Made by a program: the position numbers and the translations under genes | Notes under the pieces: model-generated | Seen by the model: only the letters and a program-made list of their open reading frames with translations | What the model was told of the DNA's origin: nothing | Databases searched by the model: none | In this document: one piece after another, positions 1 to 10,309 of the stretch | Numbering within the stretch: position 1 is the stretch's first letter | Layout: every line of letters starts with the position of its first letter | DNA from: Streptomyces tropicalis | GTDB lineage: Bacteria > Actinomycetota > Actinomycetes > Streptomycetales > Streptomycetaceae | Length of the DNA stretch: 64,000 nt | Direction of reading: 5' to 3' | Assembly: GCF_029269835.1 (NCBI RefSeq) | Contig: NZ_JARJBB010000009.1 | Coordinates: forward strand, 1 to 64,000

Positions 1-1
1 C

Positions 2-112
2 TACCAGGTCTTGGACGCACTCCAAGACCTGCTGAGGTGCTGGACCGGCACCTGCACCACCTGCGGCCGGACCCTGCCCGGAAAAAGCCGCAGAAGCAGA
101 AGCAGAACCTAA
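2..112 (+). CDS. C-terminal end of a cut-off protein (possibly a transposase)
   Basis: An open frame enters from the window edge and stops with TAA at 110-112, leaving 36 residues. The visible end carries a hydrophobic helix (YQVLDALQDLLRCW), then a C-T-T-C cysteine pair, and finishes in an Arg/Ser-rich basic tail. The inverted-repeat arm at 123-143 begins 11 bases after the stop, the distance expected between a transposase gene and its IS terminus. Transposase is therefore an inference, not a recognition. The upstream part is outside the window. Confidence 0.4.
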   Translation, partial: YQVLDALQDLLRCWTGTCTTCGRTLPGKSRRSRSRT

Positions 113-122
113 CGAAGCACTA

Positions 123-311
123 CTAGGGCCTTTCTTTCGGATCAGGTCGGCTTCCGCCGGCGTCGCCTTGCCGTGGGTCGAGCGGGGTCCGGTGCGTGCG
201 GCTGCAAGGCGGAGGAGGGTGGCGACGCGGAGCGTCGACAACCGACGACAACGCCGCAGACGTGCGTGCCGGACCCCGCGCCCCCGGCAAGATCCGAAAG
301 AGAGGCCCCAG
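123..311. repeat. Inverted-repeat pair, possible IS or MITE ends
   Basis: The stretch 126-143 (GGGCCTTTCTTTCGGATC) reappears inverted at 291-308 with one mismatch. Extending the arms to 123-143 and 291-311 gives 19 of 21 matches. The arms enclose about 150 bases with no convincing gene. Two readings fit: a MITE-like remnant bounded by both arms, or the right end of the element whose gene ends at 112 plus a solitary end nearer clpC. No clear target-site duplication is visible. Confidence 0.5.
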
Positions 312-355
312 GGCCGGTCCGCACCCCGCGAGCGGACGCGAAGCCGGACATGCGG

Positions 356-387
356 AAGGGGCCGGTGCCCGAAGGCACCGGCCCCTT
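356..387 (-). terminator. Hairpin terminator of clpC
   Basis: A perfect 14-bp GC-rich stem (356-369 with 374-387) and a CGAA loop lies 17 bases past the clpC stop codon. Streptomyces terminators commonly lack a U tract, so the strong hairpin is the main evidence. Confidence 0.8.
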
Positions 388-403
388 TCACGCGCCGTGG
401 CGC

Positions 404-2929
<2,526 letters not shown>

Positions 2930-3133
2930 CGTTAATCGCTCCTCAGAGCGGTCAGGCAGTGGGGGGAACTTCCCCTCCCTGTCCTTCCGCAGCTTAGTCC
3001 CGCAAGCGGGGACCGCTCATTCCAACTGCCGACACCGTCCTTGGCCTCCTGACCCCGAACGCCGACATCTGCTCCAACCCGATGGTGCGAGACGATGTTC
3101 CCGCAGGCCAGGCAGTTACCCCAGTCGCCAGTA

Positions 3134-3147
3134 CGCCGATGGCGAAC
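3134..3147 (-). promoter_or_regulatory. ClgR-type activator box, proximal
   Basis: On the clpC strand the sequence reads GTTCGC-CATCG-GCG, an exact match to the published Streptomyces ClgR motif GTTCGC-N5-GCG. It lies about 205 bases upstream of the clpC start. Binding itself is inferred. Confidence 0.7.
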
Positions 3148-3240
3148 GTGAGACGCCGCCGGGCTGCGTGTCGCCCCCTCCCACTAGGGATCTCTTACCC
3201 GCAGCCACGGACACTCCATGCCGCGGGCGCCGGTTCCCTC

Positions 3241-3254
3241 CGCTACGGGCGAAC
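3241..3254 (-). promoter_or_regulatory. ClgR-type activator box, distal
   Basis: On the clpC strand the sequence reads GTTCGC-CCGTA-GCG, a second exact match to GTTCGC-N5-GCG. It lies 107 bases upstream of the proximal box. The whole stretch 2930-3360 is noncoding apart from these sites. A TAAGCT box near 2993 is a possible -10 on the clpC strand, but no good -35 accompanies it. Confidence 0.7.
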
Positions 3255-3360
3255 AACTTTGCGCCCCCTCGCACCCCCGGGCGGCCCCTCCTCGAAAACC
3301 CCGCGCACACGCACGGCGACCCAGCGTAACCCTGGAGTGATTTCCGCGGTTGCACCGGGC

Positions 3361-3960
3361 ATGGTCGGCAGCGTCCCCACGGTCCCCTCCCCCCGTCCGC
3401 CGCTCGACCCCGGCGACCGGGCGCGGCACTGGTACGAGAGCACGCTGGGCTGGCGGACGGCGCCCGGAGCGCCACTGCGCCTGCTGGTGGGCCACCGCTT
3501 CGACGTCCTGGACGTGCCGGTGGAGGCGGGCCGGGCCGCGCTGCGCCACCTGGGGCCCTCGTCGCCGGTGGCGGTGCAGGGGGGCCGGATGCGGCTGCTG
3601 GTGGCCGCGGGCAGCGCGGAGGAGCTGCCGGGGCTGCTGGACTGGCTGGAATGGGGAGCAGTGGCGCTGGACCTGACCGCTCTCGGCGCGGGCGCGCTCA
3701 TGGACGCCCCGCCGCCCCCGGACAGGGGCGCGGCGGCGGCGGGCACGCACCCGGCCGGGCTCCCCGGTTCTCAGGGGGCCGCCGTGTGGCTGCGGCCCCC
3801 CGGGCCCGGGGGCGGGGCCGAGGTCTCGCTGCCGACGCTGTCGGCAGCGGGGAGCCGTGCCGGCACCCCCGATCTCGTACGACTGGTGGACACGGTGGCC
3901 ACCCAGTGCCACCGGATCCGACTGCTGTGCGCGTGCGCTCAGCCGTTGGCCTTCTCGTAG
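3361..3960 (+). CDS. SCO3374-family protein of unknown function
   Basis: This 199-residue protein belongs, as far as I can recognise, to the uncharacterised Streptomyces family named after SCO3374, normally found between clpC and lsr2. The start MVGSVPTV is preferred; an in-frame GTG at 3337 would add eight residues. The N-terminal half (W-Y-E-S-T-L-G-W, then R-F-D-V-L-D-V-P) resembles the small domain found in bifunctional primase/polymerase-like proteins, but no catalytic motif is visible. The middle is Gly/Pro-rich. Its last 22 bases overlap the end of lsr2 on the other strand, so the genes converge. Function is unknown. Confidence 0.7.
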   Translation: MVGSVPTVPSPRPPLDPGDRARHWYESTLGWRTAPGAPLRLLVGHRFDVLDVPVEAGRAALRHLGPSSPVAVQGGRMRLLVAAGSAEELPGLLDWLEWGAVALDLTALGAGALMDAPPPPDRGAAAAGTHPAGLPGSQGAAVWLRPPGPGGGAEVSLPTLSAAGSRAGTPDLVRLVDTVATQCHRIRLLCACAQPLAFS

Positions 3961-4274
3961 GCCTCGCGGATGGACGCGGGGACACGGCCGCGGTCGTTGA
4001 CCTCGTAACCGTTCTCCTTGGCCCAGGCGCGGATCTGCGCGGTGTCCTGGCTGCCGCCCGACGCGGCGCGCGCCTTTCCGCGCCCGCCCGACGCACGGCC
4101 TCCGGTACGACGACCGCTCTTGGCGTACGGCTCGAGAAGTCCACGGAGCTTGTCCGCATTGGCGGTGGTGAGATCGATCTCGTACGTCTTGCCGTCCAGC
4201 GCGAACGTCACCGTCTCGTCCGCCTCGCCGCCATCGAGGTCGTCGACAAGAAGGACCTGAACCTTCTGTGCCAC
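3939..4274 (-). CDS. lsr2: Lsr2, nucleoid-associated silencer
   Basis: This 111-residue protein is an Lsr2 homologue, the actinobacterial functional counterpart of H-NS. The N-terminal dimerisation part begins AQKVQVLLVDDLDGGEAD. A basic linker (GRRTGGRASGGRGKAR) follows, and the C-terminal domain ends with the R-G-R minor-groove motif in NDRGRVPASI. Lsr2 binds AT-rich DNA, bridges it and silences foreign genes and antibiotic clusters. The GTG start at 4272-4274 is chosen because it opens the conserved N-terminus and follows an AAAGGA site; longer frames are not conserved. The upstream region (4320-4410) is unusually AT-rich for this genome, which would suit autoregulation. Confidence 0.95.
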   Translation of the reverse strand: MAQKVQVLLVDDLDGGEADETVTFALDGKTYEIDLTTANADKLRGLLEPYAKSGRRTGGRASGGRGKARAASGGSQDTAQIRAWAKENGYEVNDRGRVPASIREAYEKANG

Positions 4275-4340
4275 CGGATTTCCTTTCATCGAAAACATGA
4301 GGGCCGGGGGTCGCGGGCGTCCGCCGTTTCGCCATCCCCT

Positions 4341-4358
4341 GTTATATGCAGTACTGCA
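4341..4358 (-). promoter_or_regulatory. Candidate lsr2 promoter -10 with adjoining palindrome
   Basis: On the lsr2 strand a perfect 12-base palindrome, TGCAGTACTGCA (4347-4358), directly abuts TATAAC (4341-4346), a plausible -10 box about 65 bases before the GTG. The palindrome would sit in the -10/-35 spacer, a typical repressor position. No good -35 is seen at 17 bases. Confidence 0.45.
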
Positions 4359-4518
4359 CCACTGCGGAAAGCAAACCGCTTTTGCGGGAAAAACACAAAC
4401 CCCTGGGGAGAGGCCGACCCACCGCACCCGGCCGGAAAGATACGCGTTTCGGACATAGGGAACGCGGGCAGGGCCGCGGCGCGGAATGCGGCTTCCGCCG
4501 CCGGGGCATCCCGGACGA

Positions 4519-5052
4519 TCACAGATGCAGAAGCATCCGGCTGTTGCCCAAGGTGTTCGGTTTCACTCGTTCGAGACCGAGGAACTCCGCGACGCCCTCG
4601 TCATAGGAACGCAGCAGCTCGGCGTAGACATCGGCGTCGACCGGCGTCTCTCCGATCTCGACGAAGCCGTGCTTGACGAAGAAGTCGACTTCGAAGGTCA
4701 GGCAGAAAACGCGGCGAACACCGAGCCGCCGCGCGGTCTCCAGCAACTTCTCCAGCAGGTGATGGCCGACCCGGGCGCCCTTCAGGCCGGGCTTCACCGC
4801 GAGAGTGCGCACTTCCGCCAGGTCTTCCCACATCACGTGCAGGGCGCCGCAGCCGACGACCTCGGCGGTGTCGCCCCGTTCGGCGACCCAGAACTCCTGG
4901 ATGTCCTCGTAAAGCGTCACCGTCGCTTTGTCGAGCAGGATGCCCTCGCGGACGTAGGCGTCGAGCAGCCGGCGGACGGCCGGGACATCGCCGGTCCGGG
5001 CCCGGCGGACGGTGACGGCTTTTGCGGGGACTTCGGTGTGCTCTGCGGACAT
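4519..5052 (-). CDS. argA: ArgA-like amino-acid N-acetyltransferase
   Basis: This 177-residue GNAT enzyme closely resembles the mycobacterial single-domain ArgA (Rv2747 type), which acetylates glutamate or glutamine for arginine synthesis. Matching blocks include VRRARTGDVPAVRRLL near the start, VTLYEDIQEFWVAE, VGCGALHV, the acetyl-CoA loop L-K-G-A-R-V-G-H-H-L-L, and the C-terminal KPNTLGNSRMLL. No other arginine gene is adjacent. A TAGCGT box lies six bases before the ATG and there is no ribosome site, so the mRNA is probably leaderless. That box overlaps the last codons of the upstream blaI-type gene, so argA probably has its own promoter. Confidence 0.85.
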   Translation of the reverse strand: MSAEHTEVPAKAVTVRRARTGDVPAVRRLLDAYVREGILLDKATVTLYEDIQEFWVAERGDTAEVVGCGALHVMWEDLAEVRTLAVKPGLKGARVGHHLLEKLLETARRLGVRRVFCLTFEVDFFVKHGFVEIGETPVDADVYAELLRSYDEGVAEFLGLERVKPNTLGNSRMLLHL

Positions 5053-5061
5053 GGGCGGACG

Positions 5062-5640
5062 CTATCGCCCGCGGCCGTCCCGCGCGGCGCCGGGGTTCTC
5101 CTCGGTGGTTTCGACGGGGACCCTATCCGCACTCCGCGCCCCGACTTCCCCGGCGACTTCCCCCACGGTCTCGACCACTTCTTCACCCGTGCGATCGGAA
5201 GTGCCTTCACGGACCTGTTCCGGGGTGCCTTCGCCGGCCTCTCCGGCCGTCTTCACGGCCCGGTCGGTGATGCCCCCGCGCGTACCTTCGACGATCCGCA
5301 CGGCATCCCGGAGGGCCTGCCGCTGTTCCTCGCTCATCATCCCGAAGAACGCGACCAGGGCAGCGGCGGCGTTGTCGCTCTGCGCCCAGGCGTCGTTCAT
5401 GAGCGCGGCCGCATAGGCGGGCCGGGTGGAGACCGCCTCGTAGCGATAGGCGCGGCCCTCCGCCTCGCGGCGCACCCAGCCCTTCTGATGGAGATTGTCC
5501 AGAACGGTCATCACCGTGGTGTACGCGATGGAGCGTTCCCGCTGGAGGTCCTCCAGGACTTCCCGAACGGTCACCGGGCGGTTCCACTTCCACACCCGCG
5601 TCATGACCGCGTCTTCGAGTTCTCCCAATGGGCGAGGCAC
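5062..5640 (-). CDS. BlaI/MecI-family transcriptional regulator
   Basis: This 192-residue protein has the BlaI/MecI/CopY winged helix in residues 1-125: LGELEDAVMTRVWKW, then AYTTVMTVLDNLHQKGWV as the recognition helix region, then RAYRYEAV. BlaI regulators are dimeric repressors, classically inactivated by a BlaR metalloprotease. No blaR-type gene is next to it. The remaining 65 residues are an acidic, Thr/Glu/Val-rich tail (TGEEVVETVGEVAGEV) not typical of the family and probably disordered. The start is GTG at 5638-5640. A TATTGT box lies eight bases upstream with no ribosome site, so leaderless translation is likely. No TACA-n-TGTA operator was recognised. Confidence 0.88.
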   Translation of the reverse strand: MPRPLGELEDAVMTRVWKWNRPVTVREVLEDLQRERSIAYTTVMTVLDNLHQKGWVRREAEGRAYRYEAVSTRPAYAAALMNDAWAQSDNAAAALVAFFGMMSEEQRQALRDAVRIVEGTRGGITDRAVKTAGEAGEGTPEQVREGTSDRTGEEVVETVGEVAGEVGARSADRVPVETTEENPGAARDGRGR

Positions 5641-5787
5641 AGCTCAGAACAATAGTGGGAGATCCGCACATCGGCGTGCCGGACGTGCGCTTTCGGCGCC
5701 AACAGGCACAAAAAGGGCGTACGACCGCGGGGCACGGCCGGGCCGTGCGGGCAGTCGTACGCCGCGTGCGGGGGGTGTCGCGCCCCG

Positions 5788-5973
5788 TCAGGCGTCGGTG
5801 GGGGTGCCGCCGGCGGCCGGGCGGCCGCCCTCCGTGCGCGCGAGGGCGGCGTCGACGGCCGCGTCCTCCTTGGCCTTGGCCGCCCCGCCCTGGGTCTTCA
5901 CGATCACCCTGACCAGGCCGATGAAGAAGACGGCCATCACGACCGGGGGCAGCAGCGCGGAGACGTAGTCCAT
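5788..5973 (-). CDS. Small single-span membrane protein
   Basis: This short gene encodes 61 residues starting MDYVSALLPP. One membrane helix (VVMAVFFIGLVRVIVKT) fills residues 10-28, followed by a charged Ala/Glu/Lys helix and a Gly/Pro tail, so the N-terminus is likely outside and most of the tail cytoplasmic. Longer frames upstream are not convincing. TACCCT sits exactly six bases before the ATG, with no ribosome site, matching the leaderless pattern of this region. I recognise it only as a conserved small Streptomyces protein; function unknown. Confidence 0.7.
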   Translation of the reverse strand: MDYVSALLPPVVMAVFFIGLVRVIVKTQGGAAKAKEDAAVDAALARTEGGRPAAGGTPTDA

Positions 5974-6028
5974 GGCACCAGGGTAGCCAGGACCCGGGGA
6001 CAAACAGGGGCGGGGTGCCCCGGAAGCG

Positions 6029-6670
6029 TCACACCGCGACGAGCTGCTGCGGACGGTCGTCGCGCGGCGCGGGCTTGCGGCGCGGGAAGACCTCGCCCGG
6101 AGTGGGGACGGGGCGGCGGCCCGGTTTGGGGGCCCCCGGCGCCGGGGTCGGCCCGGACGGGGCGGGGGCCGGGCGCTCGGCGGGCTTCGGCGCCGGTTTG
6201 CGGGGTTCCCCGGCGGCGTCGTCCCGGCCGGCGCGGGCGCCCGGCAGGCGGGCCGCAGCGGTCCGGAGGGGAGTGCGGGAGGCCGGGACGGCCGGGACCG
6301 CGAGGATCCGGCAGCGGTCCAGGAGCGCCGCGGCGGCCGGATCGCCACCGAGGGCCCCCAGGGCCGCGAGGTCGTCGGGGCCGGGCCGGTGGCCGGCGGC
6401 GAGCGCCTCCCTCAGGAGGGTCGTGTAGCCGGAGGCGGCGCCGGGGAGGGCCGCCCGGTAGCGGGCGAGGTCGGCCAGCAGGAAGGCGCGCAGCCGGACA
6501 CCCTCGCGCATCGCCTCGTCGAGCGACTCGGCGAGGCGGAGACAGTCCCGCGCGTCCTCGGGGGAGGCGGGACGACGGGGATGGAGGGCAAGGGCGAGGG
6601 CGCGGCGGAGCACACGCAGCTCCTCCACACCGAACGCCATGCCACCGCGGGTTCCGTAGGGCGTGGGCAT
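6029..6670 (-). CDS. Conserved hypothetical protein with helical N-terminal half
   Basis: This is a 213-residue soluble protein starting MPTPYGTRGGMAFGVEELRV. The N-terminal 130 residues are Leu/Ala/Arg-rich and helical (LRRALALALHP, CLRLAESLDEAMREG, LLADLARYRAALPGA), suggesting a helical bundle. The rest is Pro/Ala/Arg-rich, ending in V-P-T-P-G-E-V-F-P-R-R-K-P, which appears conserved. The start is chosen because TATCGT lies exactly six bases before this ATG (leaderless pattern); the longer frame upstream has no support. It lies downstream of coaX on the same strand after a 132-base gap. Function unknown. Confidence 0.65.
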   Translation of the reverse strand: MPTPYGTRGGMAFGVEELRVLRRALALALHPRRPASPEDARDCLRLAESLDEAMREGVRLRAFLLADLARYRAALPGAASGYTTLLREALAAGHRPGPDDLAALGALGGDPAAAALLDRCRILAVPAVPASRTPLRTAAARLPGARAGRDDAAGEPRKPAPKPAERPAPAPSGPTPAPGAPKPGRRPVPTPGEVFPRRKPAPRDDRPQQLVAV

Positions 6671-6802
6671 AGACCGACGATACGCGCTAATCAGACAAAT
6701 TCGACACAAGGCGCGGGTGTGGCGTGCGGGAAGTCCCCCGCACGCCCACCCGGCACCACCCCTCCGATCAGGCACTTCGCCCGCTGGCGGCGCCATGACG
6801 GG

Positions 6803-7600
6803 TCAGAGGCGGGAGGCGTTCCGTTCGTACACCAGACGGAGCCCGATCAGGGTCAGCCACGGCTCGTGCTCGTCGATCACCGCGGACTCGCCGAGCACCA
6901 TCGGCGCGAGCCCGCCCGTCGCGATCACCGTGACGTCCTCCGGGTCCTCGGCCAGCTCCCGGGCCATCCGGCCGACCACGCCGTCGACCTGGCCGGCGAA
7001 CCCGTAGACGATGCCGGCCTGCATGGCCTCCACCGTGTTCTTGCCGATCACGCTCCGCGGCCGCGCCACCTCGATCTTCCGCAGCTGCGCGCCCTTGACG
7101 CCCAGTGCCTCCACGGAGATCTCGATGCCGGGCGCGATGACCCCGCCGACGTACTCCCCGCGCGCGGACACCGCGTCGAAGGTCGTGGCCGTGCCGAAGT
7201 CGACGACGATCGCCGGGCCGCCGTACAGCTCGACCGCGGCGGCCGCGTTGATGATGCGGTCGGCGCCGACCTCCTTGGGGTTGTCGGTCAGGATGGGCAC
7301 GCCCGTCTTGACGCCCGGCTCGACGAGCACCGCGGGCACGTCGCCGTAGTAGCGCCGGGTGACCTCGCGCAGCTCGTGCTGCACCGACGGCACGGTCGCG
7401 CAGATCGCGATGCCGTCGATGCCGTCGCCCAGCTCGTCCCCGAGCAGCGGGTGCATCCCCATCAGCCCGTGCAGCAGCACCGCCAGCTCGTCCGCGGTGC
7501 GGCGGGGGTCGGTGGAGATGCGCCAGTGCTCGACGATGTCCTCCCCGTCGAACAGGCCGAGCACGGTGTGGGTGTTGCCGACGTCGATCGTCAGGAGCAT
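6803..7600 (-). CDS. coaX: Type III pantothenate kinase CoaX
   Basis: This 265-residue protein phosphorylates pantothenate, the first committed step of CoA synthesis. The ASKHA-fold signatures are clear: the phosphate-1 loop LTIDVGNTHTVLGLF at the N-terminus, GADRIINAAAA, VVDFGTATTFDAV (phosphate-2 and catalytic Asp region), GGVIAPGI, and the adenosine loop VIATGGLAP. It is the last gene of the DUF2520-panC-nadB-nadC-coaX operon, five bases after nadC. That placement links pantothenate synthesis (panC) directly to its use. Confidence 0.95.
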   Translation of the reverse strand: MLLTIDVGNTHTVLGLFDGEDIVEHWRISTDPRRTADELAVLLHGLMGMHPLLGDELGDGIDGIAICATVPSVQHELREVTRRYYGDVPAVLVEPGVKTGVPILTDNPKEVGADRIINAAAAVELYGGPAIVVDFGTATTFDAVSARGEYVGGVIAPGIEISVEALGVKGAQLRKIEVARPRSVIGKNTVEAMQAGIVYGFAGQVDGVVGRMARELAEDPEDVTVIATGGLAPMVLGESAVIDEHEPWLTLIGLRLVYERNASRL

Positions 7601-7605
7601 GGCCG

Positions 7606-8583
7606 TTACTCCGCTTCGCGCAGGTCCAGGCCGATGTCCAGGATCGGCGAGGAGTGGGTCAGGGATCCCACGGCCAGGTGGTCGACCCCGGTCTGTGCGT
7701 ACGCCCGTGCGGTCTCCAGGGTGAGCCGGCCGGACGCCTCCAGCATCGCCCGCCCGCCGACGACGCCCACGGCCTGCTCGCACTCGGCGGGCGTGAAGTT
7801 GTCCAGCAGGATCAGGTCGGCACCGGCCTCCAGCGCCTCGCGCAGCTGCTCCAGGGTGTCCACCTCGACCTCGATCGGCACGTCGGGGAAGGTCTCCCGG
7901 ACCGCCTTGAAGGCCTGGGCGACGCCGCCCGCGGCCACCACGTGGTTGTCCTTGACCAGGGCGGCGTCGGACAGCGACATGCGGTGGTTGACCCCGCCGC
8001 CGCAGCGCACGGCGAACTTCTCCAGCGCCCTCAGGCCCGGCGTGGTCTTGCGGGTGTCGCGCACCTTGGTCGTCGTACCCTCCAGGGCGTCCGCCCACGC
8101 GCGCGTGGCGGTCGCGATGCCGGACAGCCGGCACAGCAGGTTGAGGGCGCTGCGCTCGGCGGTCAGCAGGTCGCGGGTGCGCGTGGTGACCGACAGCAGC
8201 CGCTGCCCGGCCTCGACCCGGTCCCCGTCCTCGACGTGCCGCTCGACCTCGAACTCGTCGGTGCAGACGACCGAGAGCACCGCCTCGGCGACCCGCAGAC
8301 CGGCCACCGTGCCGGACTCCCGCGCGGTGAAGTCCCCGGTGGCGACCGCGTCCCCGGGAATGGTCGCGACCGACGTCACGTCCACGCCGTGGTCGAGGTC
8401 CTCCTGGACGGCCAGGTTGGCGATGTCCTCGACCTCCACGGGGTCGAGGCCGGCGTCGGCCAGGAGCTGGGCGAGCGCAGGGTCCAGCCCGCACTCCAGG
8501 TACTCCTCGTCGCCGTCCGCGCCGCAGGCGCAGCCGTCGCCGCAGCCGCCGGTCGGGGCGAGGGGAAGGTCGTCGGTGCTCAC
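7606..8583 (-). CDS. nadC: Nicotinate-nucleotide diphosphorylase (QPRTase)
   Basis: This 325-residue enzyme converts quinolinate and PRPP to nicotinate mononucleotide. The family core is intact: QEDLDHGVDVTS, ERSALNLLCRLSGIAT, R-D-T-R-K-T-T-P-G-L-R, V-R-C-G-G-G-V-N-H-R-M, VKDNH, VEVEVDTLEQ-like strand, L-L-D-N-F and HLAVGSLTH. The N-terminus has a 30-residue extension with clustered cysteines (C14, C18, C20 and C31), which ordinary NadC lacks. It starts with GTG four bases after nadB. No nadA is in the operon, so the quinolinate synthase must lie elsewhere. Confidence 0.95.
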   Translation of the reverse strand: MSTDDLPLAPTGGCGDGCACGADGDEEYLECGLDPALAQLLADAGLDPVEVEDIANLAVQEDLDHGVDVTSVATIPGDAVATGDFTARESGTVAGLRVAEAVLSVVCTDEFEVERHVEDGDRVEAGQRLLSVTTRTRDLLTAERSALNLLCRLSGIATATRAWADALEGTTTKVRDTRKTTPGLRALEKFAVRCGGGVNHRMSLSDAALVKDNHVVAAGGVAQAFKAVRETFPDVPIEVEVDTLEQLREALEAGADLILLDNFTPAECEQAVGVVGGRAMLEASGRLTLETARAYAQTGVDHLAVGSLTHSSPILDIGLDLREAE

Positions 8584-8587
8584 GTGT

Positions 8588-10309
8588 TCACTGCTCCTGG
8601 GGACGCTGGTGGTGGGAGGTCGGGGGGAAGTCTGCGGTGTCCGTGGTGTGCACGGCCAGCGACCGGTCGGGATCCAGCCGTACGACGATGTGGCGGCGCC
8701 AGTCGGCGTCGTCGCGGTCGGGGCGGTCCTCGCGCCAGTGGCAGCCGCGCGTCTCCTCGCGCAGCCGGGCGGCGGAGACCAGGACGCGTGCCACGCAGAG
8801 GAGGTTGGTGGCCTCCCAGGTGTCGACGCCCGGCTCGGCGGTCTTGCCGTTCTCGTCGAGGGCGTCGCGGGCGTCGGTGTGCAGGCGCTGGAGCCGCTCG
8901 GCGGCCTCGGCCAGGGAGCCGGCGGAGCGCAGCACGCCCGCGCCCTCCGTCATGATCCGCTGGATCGCGAACCGGGTCTCGGGGGCGAGCAGGGGGTGCG
9001 CGGGCCGGTCCGGGTGCGGCACCGGCTGGGGCACGCGCGCGTGCAGGCCCTCGGCGGTCCGGGCGGCGGCAATGTCCGCGGCGATGCGCTCCGCGTAGAC
9101 CAGGCCCTCCAGGAGCGAGTTCGAGGCCAGCCGGTTGGCGCCGTGCACGCCGGTGCAGGCGACCTCGCCGCACGCGTACAGCCCGGGGACGGTCGTCCGG
9201 CCGCGGGAGTCGGTGCGGACGCCCCCGGAGGCGTAGTGGGCGGCCGGGGCGACCGGGACGGGCTCGGTGACCGGATCGATGCCGTGGGCGCGGCAGGCGG
9301 CCAGGATCGTCGGGAAGCGGTGCTCCCACATCTCGGCGCCGAAGTGGCGGGCGTCGAGGAACATGTGCTCGGCGCCCTTCTCGTGCATGCGCCGCATGAT
9401 GCCCTTGGCGACGATGTCCCGGGGCGCCAGCTCGGCCAGTTCGTGCCGGCCCACCATGAAGCGCACGCCGTCCGCGTCGACCAGGTGGGCGCCCTCGCCG
9501 CGCACCGCCTCGGACACCAGCGGCTGCTGGCCCTCGGCGTCGGCGCCGAGGAAGAGCACGGTCGGGTGGAACTGCACGAACTCCAGGTCGGACACCTCCG
9601 CGCCGGCCCGCAGGGCGAGCGCCACGCCGTCGCCGGTCGACACCGACGGGTTCGTGGTCGCGGAGAAGACCTGGCCCATGCCGCCGGTGGCGAGCACCAC
9701 GGCCGGGGCGTGCACGGCGCCCACGCCGTCGTGCTGGCCCTCCCCCATGACGTGCAGGGTGACGCCGGCCGTCCGGCCCTCGGCGTCCGTGAGCAGGTCG
9801 AGCACCAGGGCGTTCTCGACGGTGCGCAGGCCGCGCGCGCGGACCGCTTCCACGAGCGCCCGGGAGATCTCCGCGCCGGTGGCGTCGCCGCCCGCGTGCG
9901 CGATGCGGCGGCGGTGGTGACCGCCCTCGCGGGTGAGCTGGATGCCGCCGGCGTCGTCGGTGTCGAAGTGCGCGCCGGTGGACATCAGCCGCCGCACGGC
10001 GTCGGGGCCCTCGGTGACGAGGATCCGGACGGCCTCCTCGTCGCACAGGCCGGCGCCCGCCACCAGCGTGTCGTCCAGGTGCTGCCCGGGGGTGTCGCCC
10101 TCGCCCAGGGCCGCGGCGATGCCGCCCTGCGCCCAGCGGGTGGAGCCGTCGTCGAGGCGGGCCTTGGTGACGACGACCGTGGTCAGGCCGGCGGCCTCGC
10201 AGCGCAGCGCGGCGGTCAGCCCGGCGACGCCGGAGCCGACGACCACGACGTCCGCCGTGAGGGCCCAGCCCGGTTCGGGCGCGTGCAGTCGTATGCCTGT
10301 GCTGGTCAC
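8588..10309 (-). CDS. nadB: L-aspartate oxidase NadB
   Basis: This 573-residue flavoprotein oxidises L-aspartate to iminoaspartate for NAD synthesis. The Rossmann FAD motif [15 protein letters not shown] is near residue 23. Other family blocks are [56 protein letters not shown] and [15 protein letters not shown], with the active-site region [21 protein letters not shown]. The GTG start overlaps the panC stop in GTGA, implying translational coupling. Confidence 0.95.
   Translation of the reverse strand: MTSTGIRLHAPEPGWALTADVVVVGSGVAGLTAALRCEAAGLTTVVVTKARLDDGSTRWAQGGIAAALGEGDTPGQHLDDTLVAGAGLCDEEAVRILVTEGPDAVRRLMSTGAHFDTDDAGGIQLTREGGHHRRRIAHAGGDATGAEISRALVEAVRARGLRTVENALVLDLLTDAEGRTAGVTLHVMGEGQHDGVGAVHAPAVVLATGGMGQVFSATTNPSVSTGDGVALALRAGAEVSDLEFVQFHPTVLFLGADAEGQQPLVSEAVRGEGAHLVDADGVRFMVGRHELAELAPRDIVAKGIMRRMHEKGAEHMFLDARHFGAEMWEHRFPTILAACRAHGIDPVTEPVPVAPAAHYASGGVRTDSRGRTTVPGLYACGEVACTGVHGANRLASNSLLEGLVYAERIAADIAAARTAEGLHARVPQPVPHPDRPAHPLLAPETRFAIQRIMTEGAGVLRSAGSLAEAAERLQRLHTDARDALDENGKTAEPGVDTWEATNLLCVARVLVSAARLREETRGCHWREDRPDRDDADWRRHIVVRLDPDRSLAVHTTDTADFPPTSHHQRPQEQ

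Noticed and set aside
5641-5760. BlaI operator (TACA-n-TGTA) upstream of the BlaI-type gene
   Set aside because: No convincing dyad of this type is present.
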